Origin: Ecytonucleospora hepatopenaei
Lineage: Eukaryota > Microsporidia > Enterocytozoonidae
DNA length: 64,000 nucleotides
Direction: 5' to 3'
NCBI GenBank assembly: GCA_026692725.1
Contig: JAPMUG010000008.1
Location: forward strand, 62,001 to 126,000
Under the pieces are notes generated by a model. The model saw only the letters and a program-made list of their open reading frames with translations. It had not been told where the DNA came from and ran no database searches. Both the position numbers and the translations under genes were made by a program. Each line of letters starts with the position of its first letter. The stretch's first letter is position 1. Positions 18,733 through 28,227 of the stretch are shown here, piece by piece.

Positions 18733-19422
18733 TTATAACTTATTATCTAACAATGCTATTTTTATTTGATAACTGCAATCATTAACATCCTTTTCTCCTT
18801 CATATGCAAGGAAATGGGTTGGTGATGGATATTTTGTACTTTCATTTTCCATATAACACACTTTTTTATAAAAATCATCTCCTGAATACAATAACATTTC
18901 ATCAATCATTTGTTTTATTTCCAAATCCACACTAATTCTTAGGAGACCCAAAAACATTGCAAAATCTTCTTTGTTTTTTATCTCTTTATGCCTTTCAAAA
19001 AGGGATTCTACTAAAAGTTCACTGCATAAGAAAGTTCTAATAAAAGATAGAAAAACATTTTTAGTTTGATTTTTAACTAGATAATCAATTATATGTTTGG
19101 CAGGAACATCTAGCAGTTTATTACTAACAATAAAAGGATCAGAATAATTTGTAAGGATACAGCCTATTATAATTTCATAATCATTTGATGATAAAACATA
19201 ATTGTCATCTTTAATATGTTCTTTATAGATTTCATGAGCATCTTCTAAAGAAATATTTTCATTTAATTTTTTATATAATTCTCTGATAGCATAAAAATTC
19301 TCAGGAGCATATTTTAAAATATCATTAAGTATGTTATAAAAATTATCGTGTTTATCTTTGTTTAAAAATACTTCATTAACATTTGTTATGTCAATATTAG
19401 TAATTGAAAAAGAAGTAAACAT
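18733..19422 (-). CDS. Unrecognised acidic helical protein
   Basis: The start is set at the ATG at 19422, because TTTTGCCCATG places the CCC element directly before it; the frame upstream has only a TTG. The 229-residue product is soluble, acidic and mostly helical, with no signal peptide or membrane segment. It begins with a Thr/Ser/Ile-rich stretch and contains evenly spaced Leu and Phe that could form helical repeats (about residues 60-190). It is convergent with the surface-protein gene on its left. I do not recognise the family; a small HEAT-like or adaptor protein is possible. Confidence 0.6.
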   Translation of the reverse strand: MFTSFSITNIDITNVNEVFLNKDKHDNFYNILNDILKYAPENFYAIRELYKKLNENISLEDAHEIYKEHIKDDNYVLSSNDYEIIIGCILTNYSDPFIVSNKLLDVPAKHIIDYLVKNQTKNVFLSFIRTFLCSELLVESLFERHKEIKNKEDFAMFLGLLRISVDLEIKQMIDEMLLYSGDDFYKKVCYMENESTKYPSPTHFLAYEGEKDVNDCSYQIKIALLDNKL

Positions 19423-19763
19423 GGGCAAAATATTTTTTAAATTTTAAAATAATTTAAGCATAATTTATAATTTAAATGAAATTTATAAAGTTTAAACACA
19501 TACATTTATTGTGTTAGATCATATTTCTTCATATAACTGTATTAACTATAAATTAAAAACTATAAAAACTCTGAAATTTGTTGTTTTTTAATTTTATTTA
19601 TAGAATTAATATAAAATTGTGGTTTATAGATTTTACTAAATATAATTCACAAAATATTGACTTTTTACTTTCATCCAATATAAATAAAAAAGTAAATTTA
19701 AACCCTTTATTTTATAATCAAAATCATATTTTATTTGTTTGGTTTAAGGAGCAAGCAAAAAAA

Positions 19764-20303
19764 ATGATAATTTTGGTTTTTACTTTTTTAACTTTTCTTT
19801 TTAGTAAGCTATCAGATAATGAATTAAAGAATATGGGACAAGAAGCAGCAGATGCTTTAAAAATAATTGTTGATTCAAAATCTACAGAAGACGAAAAACG
19901 TAAAGCTGTTCAGAATTGTATAGAATTGATGAAAAAATTAGCCAAAGATGAAGATTTAACACCTATAGTTGATAATTTACAGGAATTACTTAATAAAAAT
20001 GTGTTTGAAGAAATTTATAATAAAAAACAAGGAGAACTAAAAAATCCACCAAAAGACTTTATAAAAGCTCTTTATGAAGAAATGCCTAAGAAGGTGTATA
20101 AAGATCCTAATCAGTATGAAGGATCAAAAGAAAGTAGAAATAGACAACTAAAGCACATAATTGGATGGACGGCGGGGGCTTTTCTTTTAGTTGGTTTAAT
20201 TCTTGGTGTAAGTGCATGGATTTTTAACAAACAAGTGCAAAAAAATGAAGAAAAGAAAACAACTAAAATAGATGAAAATGTTGAAATGATTAAAGTAGAA
20301 TAA
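19764..20303 (+). CDS. Type I membrane protein with short ectodomain
   Basis: The open frame extends upstream to a TTG at 19578, but the ATG at 19764 directly begins a textbook signal peptide (MIILVFTFLTFLFS), so I start there. The 179-residue product has a helical acidic ectodomain (about 15-120), one membrane segment (about 132-154, WTAGAFLLVGLILGVSAW) and a charged cytosolic tail of about 25 residues. The upstream in-frame sequence lacks any ATG. It is not related by eye to the other surface proteins here. A secretory-pathway or plasma-membrane location is inferred. Confidence 0.6.
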   Translation: MIILVFTFLTFLFSKLSDNELKNMGQEAADALKIIVDSKSTEDEKRKAVQNCIELMKKLAKDEDLTPIVDNLQELLNKNVFEEIYNKKQGELKNPPKDFIKALYEEMPKKVYKDPNQYEGSKESRNRQLKHIIGWTAGAFLLVGLILGVSAWIFNKQVQKNEEKKTTKIDENVEMIKVE

Positions 20304-20430
20304 TTTTCTTCAAAGTTAAAGTGTTATGTATTTGTTTATAAAAAATTAGATGCTTTTTCTTATATTTTAAATACATTTAAACATGTGTATTTTTTTCTTT
20401 TTAATTTTTTATGCTTTTTTCCCTCCATAA

Positions 20431-21222
20431 ATGAAAGAATTTTTAGGTAAACAAGTTGTTGTTTCTTGTAATAATAAAGTCATAAAAGGACTTTTAATAG
20501 ATGTAAACGACAGTCTGGTAGAAATCAAAACACAACAAAATACTAATAAAGTAAACATTAATGAAATACAAAATATGGAAGTGGAAATGGATGAATCTTT
20601 TTTACCTAAAAAAGATGTTCTTAATGAAAAGGAAATGTATAGCTTGTTTTATGATGCATTTACAATATATGGACCAACAGAAGAACAATTTGTGCAATTA
20701 GTTATCAATGCACTAATAAAAACTACAAAAGAAGCCCAGACTGTCAAGATTATCGTAGGTTCTGATGATATTTTTGGTGCAATAGGATTTACCTTTGCCA
20801 GATCAATAATGAGAAACGCAAAGAAAGTTTATGTTGAAATTCAAACGGAAATTACAAGCCTTAAAAACACTATGCATTTTCAACTTCTAAAGAATAGCAA
20901 ACAAGAAAACTTAATTATAGCAGATTTTATTGATGAAAATGAGAATGAAACAAAATATGACACTGTTTTATTGGCGTATAATAGAAATTACAAATACGAT
21001 ATTAACAAAAATACTACTGCACGGATTTTAATCATAGACTGTCCATCAACTAATCCTTACACAAATTATTTTGCCTTTGGTCTTGGATTTTTACCAGATA
21101 CAAGCAGAGTCTTTAAAAATAATTTTTATGTTATTGACACTTCATTTTCTTCAGTTCTATGTAAAAAACACGGAATTGACAATAATTTTAGTTCAAGCCT
21201 TAAAAAAATCAGAATGAATTAA
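20431..21222 (+). CDS. EDC3: Enhancer of mRNA decapping 3 (LSm plus YjeF-N)
   Basis: This 263-residue protein is an activator and scaffold of mRNA decapping in cytoplasmic P-bodies. An N-terminal divergent LSm fold (about 1-55: VVVSCNNKVIKGLLIDVNDSLVEIKT) is followed directly by a YjeF-N Rossmann-like domain (about 75-255: FVQLVINAL, IIVGSDDIFGAIGFTFARSI, then a long region ending in GLGFLPDTSRVF). The linker and FDF segment of yeast and animal Edc3 are almost absent, so this is a minimal version. CCCTCCATAAATG marks the start. DCP2, its catalytic partner, and MKT1 lie further along the window. Confidence 0.8.
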   Translation: MKEFLGKQVVVSCNNKVIKGLLIDVNDSLVEIKTQQNTNKVNINEIQNMEVEMDESFLPKKDVLNEKEMYSLFYDAFTIYGPTEEQFVQLVINALIKTTKEAQTVKIIVGSDDIFGAIGFTFARSIMRNAKKVYVEIQTEITSLKNTMHFQLLKNSKQENLIIADFIDENENETKYDTVLLAYNRNYKYDINKNTTARILIIDCPSTNPYTNYFAFGLGFLPDTSRVFKNNFYVIDTSFSSVLCKKHGIDNNFSSSLKKIRMN

Positions 21223-21313
21223 ATTTAATTTTATAAAAATCATTATTTAAATATATTTCTAATAATTATATAAATATATTAATAATCAGTTATTTAATTA
21301 TATTTTTAATAAT

Positions 21314-22036
21314 TTAAGATAATGCTAAAATCCTATCCAAATGCACCATCATAAAATCGACAGACTCTTTTTCTTCCCAATTGATAGAAACAAAATTAAA
21401 AAATCCAAACATCTCAAAAAGGGACTTTAAAGTTTCATCAAACTTATCAAGGCCTGTATCCCATGTTTCTGTGCAGATGTAGCCATCTTCATCAACAAAT
21501 TCAACTTCTGGTTTTTGATTCTTTAAAAAATCCATTTTGCTAATTAAATGCAAAACAGGAAGACAAAAACGGTTTATTGACATAGCAGCCATTAAATTGT
21601 TCATAGCAAACTTTTCTTTATCCAATAATGTTGTACCATCTGTAACATATGCAATCATTGCATCAATTCCTTCTGTTTGTCTAAATTTTCTAATAAAATT
21701 TGGAACTAACTCACTGTGAATGAAAAGTTCAATTTGACCAGGACAGTCAAAAACCACAATTTTATCATCGGAGAGAGAAACATCATTCTCTTCACCAAAG
21801 AAAATTTCTTCCAAGTATTTTAAGCACTCAAAAAGCCCACCATTTGGTCCAAAATCAAACTCTTGCATTACTTCCTCTAATGAAATGTATTCTGTAATGC
21901 TAATATCATACATATCTAAGTTTTTTGAAGCAGGATCTAAGTTTATTAGCATAATGTCCTTTTCACTTTTAAAATTCTTGCAAAATGTGGTTTTGCCTGC
22001 GCCTGCAGTTCCAAATACAAAAATAGCTTTAAGCAT
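21314..22036 (-). CDS. GPN3: GPN-loop GTPase, GPN3-like
   Basis: This 240-residue GTPase is of the family required for assembly and nuclear import of RNA polymerase II. Visible motifs are the P-loop GTAGAGKTT (about residues 9-17), N-L-D-P-A for switch I, the diagnostic Gly-Pro-Asn loop in FGPNGG (about residue 65), DCPGQIELF as G3, and a SKMDF-type G4 (HLISKMDFL). The Phe before GPN and the segment around it look more like GPN3 than GPN2 or GPN1, and the lack of a C-terminal extension excludes GPN1. The start follows TTTTACCCTAATG. Confidence 0.85.
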   Translation of the reverse strand: MLKAIFVFGTAGAGKTTFCKNFKSEKDIMLINLDPASKNLDMYDISITEYISLEEVMQEFDFGPNGGLFECLKYLEEIFFGEENDVSLSDDKIVVFDCPGQIELFIHSELVPNFIRKFRQTEGIDAMIAYVTDGTTLLDKEKFAMNNLMAAMSINRFCLPVLHLISKMDFLKNQKPEVEFVDEDGYICTETWDTGLDKFDETLKSLFEMFGFFNFVSINWEEKESVDFMMVHLDRILALS

Positions 22037-22136
22037 TAGGGTAAAAAAATACTTTTATCAAATTATTAAAAAAAATACATTTATTTAAAAAATATTATTT
22101 AGTTAAGAGAATTTATTTAAAAAATATTAATAATCT

Positions 22137-22254
22137 TGTATATCACTAACCTAACAAACAGTGTTAATAAATAAAATCATTTAAGAAAAATAATTTTTTA
22201 AAATTCTTAAATAATTTAACATATTAACACTGTTTGTTAGGTTAGTGATATACA
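22137..22254. repeat. Perfect 33-bp inverted repeat (palindromic element)
   Basis: Bases 22137-22169 and 22222-22254 are exact reverse complements (33 bp, starting TGTATATCACTAACCTAACA). The 52-base centre is itself partly palindromic (AAATCATTTAAGAA against TTCTTAAATAATTT, one mismatch), so the whole 118 bases could form a long hairpin. No open frame overlaps it. It resembles a MITE-like element or a cruciform-forming spacer more than a terminator. It lies between GPN3 and a tRNA gene. I see no second copy in the window. Confidence 0.85.
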
Positions 22255-22328
22255 AAATAAAATTGTTCTATATTTAAATAAATTAAACTAAAAAAATCAG
22301 GGATAAATAAAGTTTTTGTTTAAATGTT

Positions 22329-22355
22329 TGTTTGATCAGTATCATTGATCAAACA
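22329..22355. repeat. Short hairpin before tRNA-Thr
   Basis: TGTTTGATCA and TGATCAAACA form a perfect 10-bp stem around a 7-base loop (GTATCAT). The hairpin is not followed by a T-run, so a Pol III terminator role is not supported. It is the second inverted repeat in the 440-base gap between GPN3 and tRNA-Thr. Confidence 0.6.
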
Positions 22356-22476
22356 TAAAATGTCAAGTTTTTATAATAAAATAAAATGTAAAATTAACTA
22401 AAATCTCTTAGAAAATATAATGATCATTTAAATGTAAAAAATACTTTTTATAAAACTAAACTTTCTAAAAAACTTA

Positions 22477-22547
22477 GGCTTGTTGGTTTAATGGTAAAAC
22501 ATTTGTTTCGTAAACAAAAGCTACGGGTTCGATTCCCGTACTGGCCT
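22477..22547 (+). tRNA. tRNA-Thr (CGT anticodon)
   Basis: A full cloverleaf can be drawn. The acceptor GGCTTGT/ACTGGCC has one G-T wobble and one T-T mismatch. The D stem is GTTT/AAAC, the anticodon stem TTTGT/ACAAA with loop TTCGTAA (anticodon CGT), and the T arm ACGGG TTCGATT CCCGT. The discriminator is T and is followed by a T-run that fits Pol III termination. No intron is visible. Confidence 0.9.
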
Positions 22548-22560
22548 TTTTTACAAAAAT

Positions 22561-22642
22561 CGACAATGACCAGATTCGAACTGGCGCAAGATAAACTTAG
22601 TTGGGTTCGAATCAACCGCCTTAACCACTCGGCCACATTGCC
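22561..22642 (-). tRNA. tRNA-Ser (CGA anticodon)
   Basis: On the minus strand the gene begins GGCAATGTGGCCGAGTGG, the usual start of eukaryotic tRNA-Ser. It has a long variable arm, which marks a class II tRNA. The acceptor GGCAATG pairs with CATTGTC, and the discriminator is G as in tRNA-Ser. The anticodon loop TTCGAAC gives CGA. It lies tail-to-tail with tRNA-Thr, 13 bases apart. Confidence 0.9.
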
Positions 22643-22862
22643 AATTTTAACTAAAAAATTTATTAATTATTTTTTTATACCTTAGTAGTTCTTTTATAAA
22701 ACTTCAATATTTAAATAAATTCATTTATCTAGTAACATAAATTATAGTAGAAATAATCAAAATAACCTTATTTAGCTATTATTAAATATATAATTATATT
22801 TATTATTATACTTATTTTTATAATTATAATTAATAATGTTTAAATTATAAAATTATATTTTT

Positions 22863-24674
22863 TTATATATTTCTACTTGGTAAAATATCATCAATCTTAC
22901 TAATCATTTCTACACCTTCAATTGCTAATATTACTGCATTTTTACTAACACTAGCTGGTTGTATTATATTATCATCATTAAGCATATCACCAATTTTATT
23001 TTTCCTCATAGAAACACCTAAATTCCAATTTTCTTTCATTTTTTCTTTAAGTCTCTCTACTACTTCCACAGGGTAATATCCAGCATTTTTAGCCAAAAGA
23101 TGTGGCAATTCATAAAAAGCCTCCGCCGCAGCCCTTAACAATTGCATATCCAAACAAGAAGTGTTTTTATTACCACTACCTAGAAAAGTTTCATCAATAA
23201 ATTGTTCAATTTTTATGCCTATTCCTGCCTCCACAGCACATCCCCCAGGAACAATAAAAGGATCGTCCTTAAGCACCTTAATAACAGACATAACATCATT
23301 TAAGCACCTCTCACCCTCATCAGCAACAATTTGATCAATGCCATCAATAACAATAGTACAGCAAGAGTCACTAGAAATAGCAATATGTTGATTATCCAAA
23401 AAAGAAAAGGTAATTTCCTTAACGAATGGATTATTACCATTAATATTATCTGTTGTATTTTTAATATTATCTGATATATTACAATTATTACCATTATTAC
23501 TAATATTACCATTATTAGTTATATCAGTATTATTATAATTCTCTAATATACTTATATCACTTACTACATTTACTCCTATTATATCACATAATGCTGATAT
23601 ATCTTTCCTTTCTACTCCATCCACCACTATAATACCTGCTTTATTTAATAAGTGTGTAGCTAATACACTAACACTCTCCTTTAGCAGCGATTTCTGTATG
23701 AAAACCATTTCCACTCCATTCCTTTTTAAAATATCAATGATATTCTGAATATATTCCTTTTCCTCCCTGACAAACAGTTCCATTTGTTTATAGTCCTTGA
23801 TATCAATCTTAGCATCAATATTGGTTTTAGGTGCACTAATGCAAAATTGAGCAACAATAGCATTTTTAATAATTTTATTATCACCATGTAAATTATTATT
23901 TAAATTATTATTATTATTTAAATTATTATCATTATTTATATTATTATTTAAATTGTTATCATTATATAAAATATTATTATTAGTTAGTATATTATGTATA
24001 TTACCTTTTATTACACTCAATACTATTCCATATATTATATTTATATCATCTATACTACCACCTGTCTTTTTATACCTTCTTATATCATTTATGTTATACT
24101 TAGACAGTGCTTCTATTGCCACCTTTGCCATGTTTATGTTTTTAGATGCTACTTTGCTATTGAGTGCAGTCAGTGCTGCATTCATTAGGTCAGTGGCTGG
24201 TACTTTTACTTCCTCAATGTGTTTAATTGCTATTTCTTTTATCTTTTCCAATGTATTTGTAAATATTATGCTATTATTATTTATATTATATAAACTACTA
24301 TTATTTACAGTACTATTTTTATTATATATATTGCTATTATTGATATATTTATATAATATACCTAATAATAGTATAACAGTAGTAGTACCATCACCGCAAC
24401 TAACATCCTGTGCATGTGAAATATCAGAGAGTATTCTATGTATAGGATTGTTGTTGTTATTTACCAGATATTCCAATATGGTGGCACCATCATTGGTAAT
24501 GATAGTATTGCTACTTGTTGTACTAGTAGTATCATCATATGTTTTGTTTTTCTTTTTAACTCTAATCATCTTGTCCATACCCTTAGGACCAAAAGAAGAA
24601 ACCAATCTATCAGTCAAAGAAGAAATGGCTTCTAAGATGCCTTCCTTTACCATAACATTTCTATCACTACTCAT
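22863..24674 (-). CDS. CCT4: CCT chaperonin delta subunit with Asn-rich insertions
   Basis: This 603-residue subunit belongs to the TRiC/CCT ring that folds actin and tubulin. ATP-site motifs are FGPKGMDKMI (about residue 28), ITNDGATIL (about 60) and GDGTTTV (about 95). Subunit assignment rests on delta-like blocks: GGSIDD, FCISAPKTNIDAKI, REEKEYI, IQKSLLKES and the end KIDDILP. The C-terminal ATP-site region keeps VPGGCAVEAG. Length exceeds the usual 530 because low-complexity Asn/Ile/Asp insertions interrupt surface loops at about residues 112-135, 230-265 and 375-405. The insertions consist almost only of AAT, ATA and TAT codons, while the core domains keep more G+C. Confidence 0.88.
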   Translation of the reverse strand: MSSDRNVMVKEGILEAISSLTDRLVSSFGPKGMDKMIRVKKKNKTYDDTTSTTSSNTIITNDGATILEYLVNNNNNPIHRILSDISHAQDVSCGDGTTTVILLLGILYKYINNSNIYNKNSTVNNSSLYNINNNSIIFTNTLEKIKEIAIKHIEEVKVPATDLMNAALTALNSKVASKNINMAKVAIEALSKYNINDIRRYKKTGGSIDDINIIYGIVLSVIKGNIHNILTNNNILYNDNNLNNNINNDNNLNNNNNLNNNLHGDNKIIKNAIVAQFCISAPKTNIDAKIDIKDYKQMELFVREEKEYIQNIIDILKRNGVEMVFIQKSLLKESVSVLATHLLNKAGIIVVDGVERKDISALCDIIGVNVVSDISILENYNNTDITNNGNISNNGNNCNISDNIKNTTDNINGNNPFVKEITFSFLDNQHIAISSDSCCTIVIDGIDQIVADEGERCLNDVMSVIKVLKDDPFIVPGGCAVEAGIGIKIEQFIDETFLGSGNKNTSCLDMQLLRAAAEAFYELPHLLAKNAGYYPVEVVERLKEKMKENWNLGVSMRKNKIGDMLNDDNIIQPASVSKNAVILAIEGVEMISKIDDILPSRNI

Positions 24675-24956
24675 GTGTTATATATTGTATTATATATTGT
24701 ATTATATTAAATAATATATGTATTAATATAATTATATTATAATAAATTAAATATATTTTAAAAATATTTTTTATTATATTTATATAATGTAAAAAATAAG
24801 GTTAAATTTTTTATAAAATTTTATGCCTTTATAAAAAAAGAAAATAAAATATAATACAATAAAATATAATATAATAATAAATATAATATACAATAATATA
24901 CAATAAAATAATATAATATACAATATAATATAATATAATAATAAATATAATACAAT

Positions 24957-27900
24957 ATGAATAATAATGAATATAATTATATTAAATGTAAACCATTTTA
25001 TAATTTATTAGATTATGCATTTATACCACAAGTATCAGAAGATAAAAAGAAAATATTGATAATAACAAGTAATACTAATAATATACATAATAAAACTAAT
25101 AATACTAATAATATACATAATGATAATAAATATAATATTACATTATATAATATAACTAATAATAATTTTAATATATCATATTATTATACTATTGATTATA
25201 ATATTAATAAATATTATTATATCAACAATATGTTATATATACTAACAGATGATAATAAAGTAGTAATATATAATAGAGATGTAATATATACTAAGATAGA
25301 GTATAAGTATAAAATAGTAGACATATCAATATATGATAATAAAATATATATATTATATAATAATACAATATATAATACTAATACTAATACTAATACTAAT
25401 ACTAATACTAATACTAATACTAATACTAATACTAATACTAATACTAATACTAATACTAATACTAATACTAATACTAATACTAATACTAATACTAATACTA
25501 ATACTAATACTAATACTAATACTAATACTAATACTAATACTAATACTAATACTAATACTAATACTAATACTAATACTAATACTAATACTAATACTAATAC
25601 TAATACTAATACTAATACTAATACTAATACTAATACTAATATGTTAGATATAATAGAATTAAATAATAACAGTAATACCAATAATACCAATAACAGTAAT
25701 ACTAATAAAAAACATAAAATAGAATATAATTATATATATAATGATAATATTATATTATTATATAATACAATAATAAATATACCTAATAATATCATATATA
25801 ATGGTATATTTAATATATCTAAATCAATTGTATTATTATATAGTAATATTGATAATATGTCACATATATATGTATATAATATATATAAGAATAAGATATT
25901 ATATAATACTAATATAAATAACAGTAATGATATGTTAAACAGTAATATATATAACAGTAATATATTAAATAGTAATAATACCAATATATATAATATATAT
26001 AATACTATTGATAAAAATATAATAGCTATACAATTATATAATAATATATTAGTATATGATATAAAGAGAAACATTGTTAAGATAAACATAGTAAGTGATA
26101 TATTAAATAATATTAATATATGTAGTATTAGTGTATGTAGTATATATAATGAATTAATTAGTATAAAATATAATATATATAATGATAATATATATAATAG
26201 TAACATAAATGATAGTGATATTAAATATAATAGTAACATATATAATAGTGATAAGTGTATTATATTAAATATTACTAATAATGATATAATATATGATGGT
26301 AATAGTAAATATATAAATATAATAGATTATACTAATATATATAGTATAGAATATAATACATATAATAATATATTATCTATTAATCATTATATTAAACATA
26401 ATAATGATATATATAAATATAATAATACAATATATAATAATATAAATATATATGATATATATGATAGTAATATATATTATAATACTAATAATAGTATATA
26501 TTATATATGTAATAATATATTATATAATATAAATATAATAAATGGTAATACAAATATATTACATAATGATAATAATATAAATAATAATATATTACATAAT
26601 GATAATAATATATTATATGATAATAATCATATATATTTATATAATAATAAACAATTATACATATATAATAAACATAATAAACATAATAAACATAATAAAC
26701 ATAATAAACATAATAAACATAATAAACATAAATATATCATTAACAAACATATGTTATGGTATATGCCATATAATGATACTATACTATTTAGTGATATACG
26801 ATATAATATATATTTAATATATTATAAGAGTAAGACAGTAGGTATGGTAATAAATATAGAAGATATATTAAATAATATAAATATATTAAATAATGATAAT
26901 AATACTAATATATCATATAATGATAACAATATAAATAGTAAATGTCTATTATATAATAATAATGTTATTATATTATATTATAATACTTATATTATATATA
27001 TTAAGCATAATAGTAATACATATAATATAACTAATAGTATATTATGTAATATATATGATAATAATATAATATATAATAAATATAATAGTAATATATATTA
27101 TATAACCAATAATACCAATAATACTAATAATACTAATAATACTAATATATATTGTATTGTTGAATATAATATATATAATTATACTACTAATATATTATAT
27201 ACTACTAATAGTACCATATGTAATATATATGTATATGGCAAATATATTATATTTAATATTGATAATAATATACATTGTATTGATGTATCTAATAATACAC
27301 GTATACTAACACATATCTTATTATATGGTGATAGATATGATATTAAACATATACATAATATTATATTGTTACATACATATAAACATATTATGATATTATA
27401 TGATGATATACATAATATAAGGAGAATAGATACATATAGTATAGAAGATATATTTAATAATACATTATATAATGGTATTATATGTAATAATGATAATACA
27501 ATTTATAATTATAATACAAATAATACTTTATATAATAGTAATAATACAATATATAATGGTAATACAAATAATACTTTATATAATAGTAATATCTGTAATT
27601 TATTATTTAACCTTAATAAATATATTAAGCTTAATTTAAATAATAAACACATATTACATGATAACATACAATTTAATAAACATAAGAATAGTTTATATAA
27701 TGAAATAGAATTATATAGAGATATATTAAGTAATAATGGTAAAATAGATAATGATATAAATAGTAATATAAATAATATCAGTAATATTATTAGTAATATA
27801 TCATGTAATGATGTTAATTATTTTATAATGGGATTGAATAATGTTGAAACTAATAATATTGTTAAATATATAATAGAATATAATAAAGTAGAAGAGTATG

Positions 27901-27998
27901 ATTATTTACTAAATTATATATTAAGGTATAAAGGTAAATATATTAATAAAGAAATATTACAAACATTAAGCAATATACTTTATAATATAATAATATAA
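24957..27998 (+). CDS. Giant Asn/Ile/Tyr-rich low-complexity protein
   Basis: This 1013-residue product is built almost entirely from AAT, TAT, ATA and similar codons. A Thr-Asn repeat of about 89 residues (about 140-228) is encoded by a perfect hexanucleotide array. A smaller His-Asn-Lys repeat lies near residue 575. Between these, recurring short hydrophobic strands (patterns like IYILYNN, IVLLYSN, IILLHTYKHIMILYDD) suggest a beta-propeller. The last 100 residues (DVNYFIMGLNN...NIVKYIIEYN) look helical and conserved. That order resembles WD-repeat proteins with a C-terminal helical domain, such as small-subunit-processome UTP proteins. This is a guess, because composition swamps homology. 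Confidence 0.55.
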   Translation: MNNNEYNYIKCKPFYNLLDYAFIPQVSEDKKKILIITSNTNNIHNKTNNTNNIHNDNKYNITLYNITNNNFNISYYYTIDYNINKYYYINNMLYILTDDNKVVIYNRDVIYTKIEYKYKIVDISIYDNKIYILYNNTIYNTNTNTNTNTNTNTNTNTNTNTNTNTNTNTNTNTNTNTNTNTNTNTNTNTNTNTNTNTNTNTNTNTNTNTNTNTNTNTNTNTNTNTNTNMLDIIELNNNSNTNNTNNSNTNKKHKIEYNYIYNDNIILLYNTIINIPNNIIYNGIFNISKSIVLLYSNIDNMSHIYVYNIYKNKILYNTNINNSNDMLNSNIYNSNILNSNNTNIYNIYNTIDKNIIAIQLYNNILVYDIKRNIVKINIVSDILNNINICSISVCSIYNELISIKYNIYNDNIYNSNINDSDIKYNSNIYNSDKCIILNITNNDIIYDGNSKYINIIDYTNIYSIEYNTYNNILSINHYIKHNNDIYKYNNTIYNNINIYDIYDSNIYYNTNNSIYYICNNILYNINIINGNTNILHNDNNINNNILHNDNNILYDNNHIYLYNNKQLYIYNKHNKHNKHNKHNKHNKHNKHKYIINKHMLWYMPYNDTILFSDIRYNIYLIYYKSKTVGMVINIEDILNNINILNNDNNTNISYNDNNINSKCLLYNNNVIILYYNTYIIYIKHNSNTYNITNSILCNIYDNNIIYNKYNSNIYYITNNTNNTNNTNNTNIYCIVEYNIYNYTTNILYTTNSTICNIYVYGKYIIFNIDNNIHCIDVSNNTRILTHILLYGDRYDIKHIHNIILLHTYKHIMILYDDIHNIRRIDTYSIEDIFNNTLYNGIICNNDNTIYNYNTNNTLYNSNNTIYNGNTNNTLYNSNICNLLFNLNKYIKLNLNNKHILHDNIQFNKHKNSLYNEIELYRDILSNNGKIDNDINSNINNISNIISNISCNDVNYFIMGLNNVETNNIVKYIIEYNKVEEYDYLLNYILRYKGKYINKEILQTLSNILYNIII
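25374..25640 (+). repeat. Perfect (AATACT)n hexanucleotide array, about 44 copies
   Basis: About 267 bases consist of the uninterrupted unit AATACT, read in frame as Asn-Thr. No base substitution is visible along the array. Because either Asn or Thr could change codon silently, the perfect repetition reflects recent slippage expansion. All six frames are open through it, which creates long spurious ORFs on both strands. Confidence 0.95.
26667..26732 (+). repeat. 9-bp tandem repeat encoding His-Asn-Lys
   Basis: About seven units of AATAAACAT lie in frame inside the Asn-rich gene and encode repeated Asn-Lys-His. Related His-Asn runs also occur in the ADAM-like gene at about 28633-28665 and 28976-29045. 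Confidence 0.85.
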
Positions 27999-28221
27999 TA
28001 ATATAATAATATAATAATATAATAATATAATAATATAATATTATAATATTATAATAATATAATAATATAATAATATAATAATATAATAATATAATAATAT
28101 AATAATATAATAATATAATAATATAATAATATAATAATATAATAATATAATAATATAATAATATAATAATATAATAATATAATAATATAATAATATAATA
28201 ATATAATAATATAATAATATA
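27985..28221. repeat. 8-bp ATAATATA microsatellite between two genes
   Basis: About 230 bases of ATAATATA units fill the gap between the stop of the Asn-rich gene and the 3' end of the ADAM-like gene. The array is interrupted once near 28038-28050, where the phase changes. It is A+T only. The minus-strand frame through it (Tyr-Tyr-Tyr-Ile-Ile-Ile-Leu-Leu) is an artefact of the repeat. Confidence 0.9.
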
Positions 28222-28227
28222 TTATAA

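Noticed and set aside
25217..25690. Long minus-strand frame of repeated Val-Leu and plus-strand frame of repeated Ile-Leu
   Set aside because: Both are other-frame readings of the AATACT array, which has no stop in any frame. They have no independent support.
25374..28221. CRISPR array or centromere
   Set aside because: The repeats are contiguous short units without spacers and lie mostly inside an open reading frame. A centromere cannot be judged from one window.
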